This document shows, piece by piece, positions 1 to 6,227 of a DNA stretch of 7,909 bases. The notes beneath the pieces are model-generated. The model ran no database searches, was not told the origin of the DNA, and saw only the letters and a program-made list of their open reading frames with translations. Position numbers and translations under genes: made by a program. Numbering within the stretch: the first letter of the stretch is position 1; every line of letters starts with the position of its first letter. The DNA is from Planctomycetaceae bacterium (GTDB taxonomy: Bacteria > Planctomycetota > Planctomycetia > Pirellulales > Thermoguttaceae): assembly GCA_031261125.1 (NCBI GenBank), contig JAISJZ010000070.1, positions 1 through 7,909 on the forward strand. Reading direction: 5' to 3'.

Positions 1-1
1 C

Positions 2-268
2 ATTGTGTTATTCAACGGTTCGTCCGTTGCGGTCGTCGAAGTGAAGTACCGGATTCATCCGAACGATTTAGAGCGTCTTATTAACCGCAAGGTTGAGCAT
101 TTCCGTATGCTGTTTCCGCGGTACGCGAAGCACAAGTTGTATTTGGGCATTGCGGGTATGTCGTTTGACGAGAACGTAACCGAGCAGGCGGCAGCGGCGG
201 GTGTTGCGGTGCTGGAGCGGAAGGACAAGGAAGTGGAATCAACGGCGGCAAATCTGAAAGCGTATTAG
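2..268 (+). CDS. C-terminal part of a PD-(D/E)XK nuclease-fold protein (5' end outside the window)
   Basis: The reading frame is open from the first complete codon at base 2 to TAG at 266-268, so the true start lies upstream. The GTG at base 5 is internal and has no Shine-Dalgarno site. The visible 88 residues begin with a beta-strand pair typical of restriction-endonuclease-like folds. NGSSVAVVEVKYRI carries the E-x-K half of the PD-(D/E)XK catalytic signature; the preceding Asp would be outside the window. A helix follows (NDLERLINRKVEHFRMLFPRY), then the strand KLYLGIAGMSF and a last strand GVAVLERKD. This order matches a widespread family of small nuclease-fold proteins of unknown role (DUF3782-like), in which a predicted coiled coil often precedes the fold. 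Role and substrate are unknown. The gene converges on the next one, with stop codons one base apart. Fold assignment is moderately sure; nuclease activity is inference. Confidence 0.6.
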   Translation: MVLFNGSSVAVVEVKYRIHPNDLERLINRKVEHFRMLFPRYAKHKLYLGIAGMSFDENVTEQAAAAGVAVLERKDKEVESTAANLKAY

Positions 269-269
269 A

Positions 270-2531
270 TTATTTCCGTTTTATCGTTTCCATTGCATCG
301 GACAAACGCTGTACGCTTTCCGAGTCCCGTTTTATCACCTCCTTAAAATACGAAGCGAGAACCTGACAAACCATCTCGTCAGAGTTTGCCTTTTCCGAAA
401 GAACCGATAACGGAATATCAAAACGTCCTAAATCGCCCCAAAGGCGAAACGCAAACGAACGAATCAGCGGTGATGTATTTTTGCTCAATACTTCCAGTGC
501 CGCTTCAATGCTGCCCGGATGCTGCTTGAAAGTCCGAAAGCAAACATCGGCAAACACCGCTGCCTCTTTCGGCAGCCCCGTCCGATGCTGCCAATCAGGA
601 ATGTTCTGAATGCTGCCCAAACCGGAAGCGTTCGGAATCAGTTGGATACTGCTGTTTCGGTCTGCCGCAACCGGTGTTTCCTGACCGGTCATCCGCCAAA
701 AAACCGTTTTGCCCGGTTCGGGAATAAAGCCGAGAACCGGTACCGGCCGGTTCCGTTTGCCTACCGTATTTTCGGTATTATCCGGTTCTATCACTTCGGC
801 AAACGTGTCGATAAATGCCGCACTTTTTTGTCCGTTCAATTCAAGAACGCCTTCAATTTTTTCCGTTTGAATCCGCAGCGAAACCGGCAACTTCGGCACC
901 GTTCCGTTCTCCGCCGGTTGGTGCCGAATCACAATGCGTCCGTAATCAACGTAAATCCCCGGTACTCCGTTCTCGTCCGGCGGCAAAACACAAAGTTTGG
1001 AATCACCGTTCATTTCAAGAATCAAACCGCTGCCGCATTCCAATTCAGCACGGAACGGGGCAAATGTCAAAAGATACTGTTCCGGGGAGAGATTAAACGG
1101 CGGCGGTTTCAACTCCCATTGCGAACCGGAAGAACTTGCCGAAAACACGATGCCCGGTTCCGCTGAAAGCACCACCCGCCCGATACTCGTTTCCCGTGCA
1201 GCGGATTGTTCCTGTGAAACCGGGACACGTTCCGCCGCTAAAACGAACGTTTTCGGTTCCTGCGGTGCCGCTTCCGGCGCAATGACTCTGTTGGGTTTTG
1301 TCCCCCATTCTACAGCCCCGGCCGGTACCGGTACTGCCGCAACCGCCTTCGGCGGCTGTACTTCGAGGCGGCGTTCTGCGGTATCCGCCGCCTTGCTTCG
1401 GGACGGTAAAGAAGATACCGGCTGAAATGCGATAAACGATTTTGCGTCAAACGGTTCCGGTTCCGCTAACGGCGGCGGAATCTTTTCTGCCCGCGGTGTT
1501 TGTTCCGAAACCGTTTGTACTGCCGCCGTTTTCGCTAATGCCGGTTTCTCCGGTCCGCTCTGCGGTATTTCTACCGGCGCGAACTCTTCGGCACTGCCGC
1601 CTTCATTGTTGTTTTCAACCGCTGCCGTCAGGAACGGGTCGTTCAGTTCCTCCGGTTTCACCCGCATCGGTACCGGTACAATTTCCGGTCCCGTCTGTGC
1701 GGGTTCCGGTATTTTTGTTAACGAAACTGGGGCAATCACTGGTTCTTGTTCCCTCACCGGCGGGACAGCCGCCGGCATCGGCGGACGTTCCAAAATCACC
1801 CGCCGCGGTGCTTCTTCCGTTTTCTGCCCCGATAAATGCGGTAAAATCAACAGCCCCAGCACAAACCCCGCTGGAAACAGCAACAGAGCAATACCTCCCC
1901 AAAAGTTCAACGGACTTTTCCGCGGTCCGCCCTCCTCCGGTTTCCGCGGCAACGGTTCCGGTTCAGCCGGTTTCGGTTTAACGGGAACAATAACATCCGG
2001 GATTTCCTCATAAACGCGGGCAAAGATAACATCCGGCTTGGGGACAGCCGGTTTCTGTGAAACCGGCTCGCAGGATTCTTGTTTTATCGGTTCCGGTTTT
2101 ATTGGGTCGAAGAACCGGAATTCCGGCTCTTCGGTCAGTACAGGTCGCTTCCGGTTTGCCTGATAACAGCGCAGGCGGCATTCCCTGCTCGTCCGCGCCG
2201 GTTCGCCGAGAACGTTCGACAAAACCTGATGAACGGACGCAACTTCTGCCAGAAATTTATCCGACGAAAGACAGAACCGCTCGAACCGTTCCTGCACTTC
2301 CGCCGGCATTTCTTCGTCAATATATTCCGCAACAACATTCGGGTCGAGTTCTTCCCGCTGCTGGTATCTGCCCGGTACGCCGAGGTTCGGTTGACGAATA
2401 ACTCCCCGGATGCGGCGCAGCGTCAGCACCGACACATCGTCTTGCCGGATATGCTTTTCCAGTTGACGCTGCTGTTCGATGTCGAAGACCTTATCTTCAA
2501 ACGCTAGTAATGTCCGTAACGAAAGCCGCAT
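270..2531 (-). CDS. Planctomycete-type single-pass membrane protein with FecR-like outer domain
   Basis: A 753-residue protein that I recognise as planctomycete-specific but cannot name. Residues 1-115 form a helical cytoplasmic domain with the conserved lines LSLRTLLAFEDKVFD, ELDPNVVAEYIDEEMP and LAEVASVHQVLSNVLGEPA. A proline-rich linker follows (about 128-208), then one membrane helix (about 210-231) preceded by Arg/Lys, so the N-terminus should be inside. A second, very long Pro/Glu/Ala-rich stretch (about 240-440) leads to a beta-rich region at 449-560 (GRVVLSAEPGIVF, APFRAELECGSGLILEMNG, GIYVDYGRIVIR), which resembles FecR/DUF-type sensor domains. The end (650-753) is helical. The layout is like an anti-sigma or transmembrane signal protein, but no zinc-binding Cys/His cluster is visible. 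Start: ATG with GGAG five bases upstream, and the family pattern starts right at the N-terminus. It lies 100 bases downstream of a response-regulator gene on the same strand, suggesting a common transcript. Function is unproven. Confidence 0.75.
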   Translation of the reverse strand: MRLSLRTLLAFEDKVFDIEQQRQLEKHIRQDDVSVLTLRRIRGVIRQPNLGVPGRYQQREELDPNVVAEYIDEEMPAEVQERFERFCLSSDKFLAEVASVHQVLSNVLGEPARTSRECRLRCYQANRKRPVLTEEPEFRFFDPIKPEPIKQESCEPVSQKPAVPKPDVIFARVYEEIPDVIVPVKPKPAEPEPLPRKPEEGGPRKSPLNFWGGIALLLFPAGFVLGLLILPHLSGQKTEEAPRRVILERPPMPAAVPPVREQEPVIAPVSLTKIPEPAQTGPEIVPVPMRVKPEELNDPFLTAAVENNNEGGSAEEFAPVEIPQSGPEKPALAKTAAVQTVSEQTPRAEKIPPPLAEPEPFDAKSFIAFQPVSSLPSRSKAADTAERRLEVQPPKAVAAVPVPAGAVEWGTKPNRVIAPEAAPQEPKTFVLAAERVPVSQEQSAARETSIGRVVLSAEPGIVFSASSSGSQWELKPPPFNLSPEQYLLTFAPFRAELECGSGLILEMNGDSKLCVLPPDENGVPGIYVDYGRIVIRHQPAENGTVPKLPVSLRIQTEKIEGVLELNGQKSAAFIDTFAEVIEPDNTENTVGKRNRPVPVLGFIPEPGKTVFWRMTGQETPVAADRNSSIQLIPNASGLGSIQNIPDWQHRTGLPKEAAVFADVCFRTFKQHPGSIEAALEVLSKNTSPLIRSFAFRLWGDLGRFDIPLSVLSEKANSDEMVCQVLASYFKEVIKRDSESVQRLSDAMETIKRK

Positions 2532-2572
2532 TGGTTCTCCGTTTGACAGCCGCTCCGGCGGCGTTATCCGGC

Positions 2573-2601
2573 ACTATGCCAAAAAACGGAAAACAATGCA
2601 A
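2573..2601 (-). promoter_or_regulatory. Weak candidate promoter for the FecR-like gene
   Basis: On the minus strand TTGCAT (2601-2596) is followed after 17 bases by CATAGT (2578-2573), which matches the -10 consensus at four of six positions and is preceded by TG one base upstream (TGG-CATAGT). A short hairpin (GCCGC-CGGA-GCGGC, 2562-2549) lies between it and the start codon. The boxes are poor matches, so readthrough from the response-regulator gene is equally likely. Confidence 0.25.
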
Positions 2602-2631
2602 GGGCAGTTTTTATAACCCGCTGTGCCGTTT

Positions 2632-3069
2632 CTACCGTTGAAAAATCCGCATCAGCACTTGGGCGACAATGTCTTTGTCAAACGGCTTCGGCAGAAAATC
2701 GTCCGCACCGAGTTTCAAGCCCTTTATCACGTTCTTCGCATCGCTCTCCGTCGAAACAAGAACAAACGGCGTACCGTCGTACCAACTTTCCTGCATCAGC
2801 CGAAAACAGAATTCAAAGCCGTCCATCTGCGGCATACTAATATCGGAAAACACGATAAGCGTGTCCGCAATGACACCCTTCAACTTTTCAAGGGCTGCTT
2901 TGCCGTTCACGGCTTCGTTCACCTCAAAGCCGAGTTCTTCGAGTATCATACGGAAAATCCGCCGCGTCGGTACAGAATCATCAACGATGAACGCTTTCGG
3001 ATTCTTCGGCAGCAGGGCTTGAACCTTAACGGACGGCAATTCGGCGGTTTCAACGGCAGGTGCGGACAT
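2632..3069 (-). CDS. Single-domain response regulator (CheY-like receiver)
   Basis: A 145-residue protein consisting of a receiver domain after a 22-residue unstructured N-terminus. All phosphotransfer residues are present: acidic pair D30-D31 (AFIVDDS), phospho-acceptor D76 (VFSDISMPQMDG), the S106-T107 position (VLVSTESDA) and K128 in the KPF motif (LPKPFD). The domain ends at the C-terminus, so there is no DNA-binding or enzymatic output domain. It must act by protein contact, in the manner of CheY or as a phosphorelay intermediate. No histidine kinase is in the window. The gene downstream on the same strand encodes a FecR-like membrane protein, a possible partner by position only. Start ATG at 3069-3067 is preceded by the purine stretch GAGAAGAG; the upstream leader carries a perfect hairpin. 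Family assignment is certain; pathway is unknown. Confidence 0.93.
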   Translation of the reverse strand: MSAPAVETAELPSVKVQALLPKNPKAFIVDDSVPTRRIFRMILEELGFEVNEAVNGKAALEKLKGVIADTLIVFSDISMPQMDGFEFCFRLMQESWYDGTPFVLVSTESDAKNVIKGLKLGADDFLPKPFDKDIVAQVLMRIFQR

Positions 3070-3087
3070 TTTCTCTTCTCTTTCAGC

Positions 3088-3105
3088 CCCGCTGCAAGCA
3101 GCGGG
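3088..3105. repeat. Perfect 8-bp inverted repeat in the response-regulator leader
   Basis: CCCGCTGC-AA-GCAGCGGG is a perfect palindrome with a two-base centre. It lies between the minus-strand -10 box (3130-3125) and the start codon at 3069. As DNA it could be an operator just downstream of the transcription start; as RNA it would be a GC-rich leader hairpin ending 18 bases before the start codon. No T-run follows on either strand, so it is not a standard terminator. Confidence 0.6.
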
Positions 3106-3124
3106 AAAACAACATAACCGCTTT

Positions 3125-3133
3125 ATTCTAGCA
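3125..3133 (-). promoter_or_regulatory. Extended -10 promoter for the response-regulator gene
   Basis: On the minus strand the sequence reads TGCTAGAAT: TG, one base, then TAGAAT (3130-3125), five of six matches to the -10 consensus, followed by AAAGC. No good -35 box is seen at 16-18 bases; only T-rich sequence (complement of 3146-3152) is there, which fits an extended -10 promoter. Transcription would start near 3118, giving a leader of about 50 bases. Confidence 0.45.
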
Positions 3134-3194
3134 TATTTTTACGGACAAAAAATTATTTTTGCCTTTCACCTGTGTTGCGCTGCTTTGTGCATAC

Positions 3195-3223
3195 TTGCCC
3201 CGCTGCGGAAGGTTTGATACAAT
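3195..3223 (+). promoter_or_regulatory. Sigma-70-like promoter for the DUF1080 gene
   Basis: TTGCCC (3195-3200) and TACAAT (3218-3223) are separated by exactly 17 bases. The start would lie near 3230, about 43 bases before the ATG at 3273. The 13 bases TTTGATACAATAA around the -10 box recur identically at 7755-7767, ahead of another exported-protein gene, which supports this as a real promoter class. The 9-mer CCCCGCTGC lies across the end of the -35 box and the spacer (3198-3206) and also occurs in the palindrome at 3087-3095. Confidence 0.55.
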
Positions 3224-3272
3224 AACCCCGTCTCTTATTATCCATCCTGTTTTCACACGAAAGGAACGATTG

Positions 3273-3926
3273 ATGAAACGTGTTTGTATTGCTCTGTTGA
3301 GCATTGCCGCTTTGACCTTGACCGCTGCCGCTGCATCGGCGCAGTTGACCGACGAACAGAAAAACGACGGCTGGATTTCCATCTTCGACGGAAAAACCCT
3401 GACCGGCTGGAAGTCCAACGAAAAGTACGAGGGCTTTGAAATCAAAGACGGCGCGATTGTCGGCAAAGGCAACCGCAATCACCTCTATTATATGGAGGAA
3501 CTGCAAAATTTCGAGTTAAAACTCGATGTCAAAATCAGCAAAGGCGGCAACTCCGGCGTGTATGTCAAATCGCAATGGCAGGACGAAAATTGGCCCGTAA
3601 CCGGTTTTGAATTACAGGTCAATTCGTCGCACTCCGACCCCGTGAAGACCGGTTCGCTGTACAACATCATCAAACTTTTCAAGGCACCGCACGGCGACGA
3701 CGAATGGTTCACTTATCATCTCATCTGCAAGGGCAGAACGCTGGAAGTCCGCGTGGACGGTGAACTGCTGTACATTTACGACGACCCGGTGGAAAAAGCG
3801 GCTCCTGTTTCCGAAAAAATCACGGAACAGAACAAACGTATCAGCCAAAAGGGTTATATTGCCTTGCAGCAGCACGACCCGAAAAGTATCCCGCAGTTCA
3901 AGAACATCTACCTGAAGAAACTGTAA
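3273..3926 (+). CDS. Secreted DUF1080 protein (3-keto-disaccharide hydrolase family)
   Basis: A 217-residue exported protein. Residues 1-23 are a signal peptide: MKRV, a hydrophobic core, and an A-S-A cleavage site before Q24. The rest is one DUF1080 domain (PF06439), a concanavalin-like beta-sandwich. Its hallmark stretches are GWISIFDGKTLTGWK (33-47), FEIKDGAIVGKG (about 54-65), NFELKLDVKISKGGNSGVYVKSQ (about 79-101), a WFTYHLICKGRTLEVRVDGELL strand pair, and the closing GYIALQQHDPKSIPQFKNIYLKKL. Length is normal for single-domain members. Some characterised relatives hydrolyse 3-keto-glycosides; most are untested, so the substrate here is unknown. ATG 3273 is chosen because AAGGAA lies six bases upstream and the signal peptide starts there. 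The frame stays open further upstream only through the promoter. It is followed after 40 bases by a membrane-protein gene; the stem-loop between them may separate their expression. Confidence 0.88.
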   Translation: MKRVCIALLSIAALTLTAAAASAQLTDEQKNDGWISIFDGKTLTGWKSNEKYEGFEIKDGAIVGKGNRNHLYYMEELQNFELKLDVKISKGGNSGVYVKSQWQDENWPVTGFELQVNSSHSDPVKTGSLYNIIKLFKAPHGDDEWFTYHLICKGRTLEVRVDGELLYIYDDPVEKAAPVSEKITEQNKRISQKGYIALQQHDPKSIPQFKNIYLKKL

Positions 3927-3937
3927 AGTAAGCAGTT

Positions 3938-4031
3938 AACGGATAATGGTTAGCGGATAGTCAATTATGGACAATTCATCGCCGGTTCAGCAGAAGGATA
4001 ATCATCCGTTATCCGTTATCCGTTATCCGTT
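3938..4031 (+). repeat. Heptamer repeat (4 x ATCCGTT) and its inverted upstream partner
   Basis: Four exact tandem ATCCGTT units occupy 4004-4031. Upstream, at 3938-3958, lie AACGGAT and AGCGGAT seven bases apart, the inverse of the same unit. The 21-base left arm matches the reverse complement of three units at 18 positions; in RNA two of the three differences become G-U pairs. The loop (about 3959-4003) contains the start codon of the membrane-protein gene at 3967, plus a small direct repeat CAATT...CAATT. The right arm is translated as residues 13-22 (HPLSVIRYPF). Such GGATAACGGTTA-like degenerate repeats look like a dispersed intergenic family of this phylum, a statement from memory only. 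Confidence 0.75.
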
Positions 4032-6171
4032 CCTTGCGGCTGCCGCGGTCTATCTGTGCTTGTTCTTTCAAACGCCGTTTGAACCGTACAACGCCCTCGG
4101 TGCCGATACACCGTCCCGGCTTTCGTTTTTCTCGTACCTGCTGCTGCCGGACGTGTACTTTTCCTCGTGGTTCGGCGCAAAGGGCGAATTCGGTTTGTCC
4201 GACCGGCTGCCCGTTCTGTTCTTTACGCTTCTTGCTTCGTTGAGCGCACTGGGATTCGGAAAATTCTTCTTTCGGCAATTCCATTTCAAAGAAAAATTGG
4301 AACCGCTGGAATACCGTGTTTTTTCGTTTGTGTTCGGCTTGGGATTTTTTTCAACTCTGATTTTTTTTCTGTTATTGCCCGGCAATTTCAAATGGGACGG
4401 GCAGATTTTCGTTTTTACGCTGTCCGGTGCTGCTCTGTTTTTTTACGAACTCCTACGGAACCGGAAAAAAGACGCGTCAGGCACAGCACCGCGTTTTCAC
4501 TTTCCTCTGTTATTCATTATCCTTTGTTCCCTGTTCCTTCCGCTGCTTTTTCTTGCGGCAATGATTCCTTCGACGGACTACGACGTTCTTTCCTATCATC
4601 TCGCCGGTGCAAAAGAATTTGCCGGGCAAGGAAGCATAACGTTCCTGCCGCACAACGTTTATGCCAATATGCCGTTCGGGGCAGAAATGTTTTATGTTTG
4701 GGGAATGGCATTGACCGGCAGCGTCTTTACCGGCGCAATGGTCGGGAAAACACTCATTGCTTCGACAACCGTTATTACCGCACTCGGTTTGTACTGTTTC
4801 GGCAAACGGTTCTTCAGCGAAACGGCGGGAAACGCTGCAATGCTCTTGTACATCACAACGCCGTGGGTGTTCTATACGTCAACCGTCGGACTGATTGACA
4901 GCGTTGTCGGTATGTACGTTTTTTTCGCCATTTATGCCGTTCTCATTTCAACGAATAAGTCGGGCATTTTTCTTGCAGGTTTCTTTGCGGGCTGCGCCGC
5001 GGCGTGTAAATATCCGGCGGTGATTTACGCTGTTTTTCCGTTGTTCGTTTTTATTATTGTCAATAACGCCGGACAAGTCCGGCGGCTAAATAAGACCTTG
5101 TTCGTTTTTCTGCTTGCCGTTTTCCTTGCCTGCGCCGGGTGGTACATCAAAAATTGGTACTTCACCGGCAATCCGGTCGAGCCGCTGTGCTGGAACCTCT
5201 TCGGCGATTCAACCGGAACGTGGAACGCCGCCGTCAACGCCCGATGGTCTGCCGCCCATTCGCCGCACGGATTCGGTATCGGACAATTTCTGTCAGATAT
5301 GTACCGCATCTTTCTGGCAAGCGCGTGGAACGCCCCGCTGGCGGTGCCGTTTGCGGCGGTTGCCGTTGCCGCGTTAAAAGAGCGGGCTGCTGCGCCGCGG
5401 CGAGCAGGGGGCTTACGCCCTCTGCTCGTGTGGTTATTATTTTTCAGTGCCGTTTGGTGGTTCTGTACTCACCGGTTAGAACGGTTCTTTGTCCCGTCCT
5501 TGCCGGTGCTGACCGTCCTTGCCGGTATCGGGGCGGCAAACGTTGCCGAACGTTTCGGAAAAAAAACGTTGTCCCTCTTGTTAACCGTCAGCACCGTCTA
5601 TTGTTTCATCGTTTGCGGTTCGCCGGCACCGGGGAAGGTCAACCGCTTCCTCGCCCCGCTGAATTCCATCCGCACCGACCCGAACGTTTCAACACCGTGG
5701 GCGGTGTATTTCAACGGACATAAACCCGCCGGAAAAATCCTGCTCATCGGCGAAGCAAAAGCGTTTCTGTACGAAGTGCCGGTGCGGTACAGTGTTTGCT
5801 GGAACGAAACACCGCTGAAAAAAATCGTTGACAGCGGCAGTCCCCAAGAAGAATTCAAGAAACAAAACATCGAATATGTTCTCGTGGACTGGGGCGAAAT
5901 CAACCGGTTCCGCAGCAAGGGCAATTACGGCTTTTCGGAATTCGTCCAACAAACGGTGTTTGACAAACTCGTTGCGGACGGTGTGTTGGAAGTGTTTCCG
6001 CCGCCGGATAAAGAAACCGCCGAAACGTCAACCGTTGTCTATCGGGTTTCCTCCCGCCCCTTTACCAAACCGGATTCTATGCTAAAATCACAGCAGTCGT
6101 CCCATTTCTTAAAGAAGGAACCGCATAATGTCCAAGCCGCAGCACACAAAGAAAAAAGCCAATCACGGTAA
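3967..6171 (+). CDS. Polytopic membrane glycosyltransferase-like protein (GT39/PMT-like)
   Basis: A 734-residue protein with a dozen or so membrane helices, clear ones at about 21-35, 80-101, 119-139, 147-163 and 179-199 and more up to about 560. A soluble C-terminal domain with an IEYVLVDW strand follows. After the fifth helix comes PSTDYDVLSYHL (D204, D206), an acidic motif like the catalytic loop of lipid-sugar-dependent GT-C enzymes, then FLPHNVYANMPFGAEMFYVWG. Later motifs are AACKYPAV and WYIKNWYFTGNPVEP (392-406). By family it should transfer a sugar from a polyprenyl phosphate on the outer face of the membrane; acceptor and sugar are unknown. ATG 3967 has no Shine-Dalgarno site and sits in a repeat-derived loop; no other in-frame ATG occurs before residue 199. 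Oddities are repeat sequence encoding residues 13-22, an in-frame palindrome at 479-488, and a polar tail (695-734) running over the next gene's promoter and start. Confidence 0.7.
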   Translation: MDNSSPVQQKDNHPLSVIRYPFLAAAAVYLCLFFQTPFEPYNALGADTPSRLSFFSYLLLPDVYFSSWFGAKGEFGLSDRLPVLFFTLLASLSALGFGKFFFRQFHFKEKLEPLEYRVFSFVFGLGFFSTLIFFLLLPGNFKWDGQIFVFTLSGAALFFYELLRNRKKDASGTAPRFHFPLLFIILCSLFLPLLFLAAMIPSTDYDVLSYHLAGAKEFAGQGSITFLPHNVYANMPFGAEMFYVWGMALTGSVFTGAMVGKTLIASTTVITALGLYCFGKRFFSETAGNAAMLLYITTPWVFYTSTVGLIDSVVGMYVFFAIYAVLISTNKSGIFLAGFFAGCAAACKYPAVIYAVFPLFVFIIVNNAGQVRRLNKTLFVFLLAVFLACAGWYIKNWYFTGNPVEPLCWNLFGDSTGTWNAAVNARWSAAHSPHGFGIGQFLSDMYRIFLASAWNAPLAVPFAAVAVAALKERAAAPRRAGGLRPLLVWLLFFSAVWWFCTHRLERFFVPSLPVLTVLAGIGAANVAERFGKKTLSLLLTVSTVYCFIVCGSPAPGKVNRFLAPLNSIRTDPNVSTPWAVYFNGHKPAGKILLIGEAKAFLYEVPVRYSVCWNETPLKKIVDSGSPQEEFKKQNIEYVLVDWGEINRFRSKGNYGFSEFVQQTVFDKLVADGVLEVFPPPDKETAETSTVVYRVSSRPFTKPDSMLKSQQSSHFLKKEPHNVQAAAHKEKSQSR
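5401..5428. repeat. In-frame palindromic element inside the membrane-protein gene
   Basis: Arms 5401-5412 (CGAGCAGGGGGC) and 5417-5428 (GCCCTCTGCTCG) pair at 11 of 12 positions around TTAC. The adjoining bases 5383-5400 are also GC-rich and self-complementary (GCCGCGGC). It is read as RAAAPRRAGGLRPLL, a basic, Ala/Arg/Gly/Pro-rich patch between two hydrophobic segments that looks unlike the rest of the protein. The GGGC-TTAC-GCCC core is like dispersed palindromes I remember from planctomycete genomes; that similarity is unverified. Confidence 0.6.
6061..6088 (+). promoter_or_regulatory. Candidate promoter for the small basic ORF-coaE-HAD genes
   Basis: TGCTAAAAT (6080-6088) is an extended -10 box (TG, one base, TAAAAT), and TTTACC (6061-6066) lies 16 bases upstream of the hexamer. 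It resembles TGCTAGAAT ahead of the response-regulator gene. It lies within the last 40 codons of the membrane-protein gene, so the downstream genes may be transcribed separately from it. Start would be near 6095, about 33 bases before the small ORF. Confidence 0.4.
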
Positions 6172-6226
6172 GCGTCCCGCGAACTCCAAACTCCGCAAAT
6201 CGAAACGGCATCAGGTCAAAACCTAG
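6128..6226 (+). CDS. Very basic 32-residue small protein
   Basis: ATG at 6128 is preceded by AAGGAA (6115-6120) at seven bases, a good Shine-Dalgarno site, and the frame ends with TAG at 6224-6226. The 32-residue product begins MSKPQHTKKKANHGKRPAN and ends in KRHQVKT. It has 9 Lys, 3 Arg and 3 His, and no acidic residue. Such composition fits a nucleic-acid or ribosome-associated small protein; I do not recognise a named family. The start overlaps the last 44 bases of the upstream membrane-protein gene in another frame, and its stop is one base before the coaE start, so translation of coaE is probably coupled to it. Support is the ribosome site, the upstream -10-like box, the tight junction and the purposeful composition. 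Conservation in relatives could not be tested. Confidence 0.7.
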   Translation: MSKPQHTKKKANHGKRPANSKLRKSKRHQVKT

Positions 6227-6227
6227 T

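Noticed and set aside
730..1690. Repeated GGTACCGGTAC and TTCCGGTT strings
   Set aside because: They are explained by recurrent codons for Val-Pro-Val-Pro and Glu-Pro in the proline-rich spacer, so not a separate DNA element.
519..2507. Several long frames antisense to the FecR-like gene (up to 215 residues)
   Set aside because: They mirror its Pro/Glu-rich, CCG/GAA-biased codons. The products are Arg/Pro-rich without domains, and the minus-strand protein is clearly the real one.
3088..3105. Palindrome as an intrinsic terminator
   Set aside because: No U-tract follows in either direction, and it lies downstream of a promoter and upstream of a start codon.
3159..3272. Upstream extension of the DUF1080 reading frame
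   Set aside because: It crosses the promoter and would bury the signal peptide inside the protein; the start at 3273 has a good ribosome site.
4009..4898. Alternative frames of 91-243 residues within the membrane-protein gene, both strands
   Set aside because: Shadow frames of the gene at 3967-6171, which shows membrane helices and family motifs.
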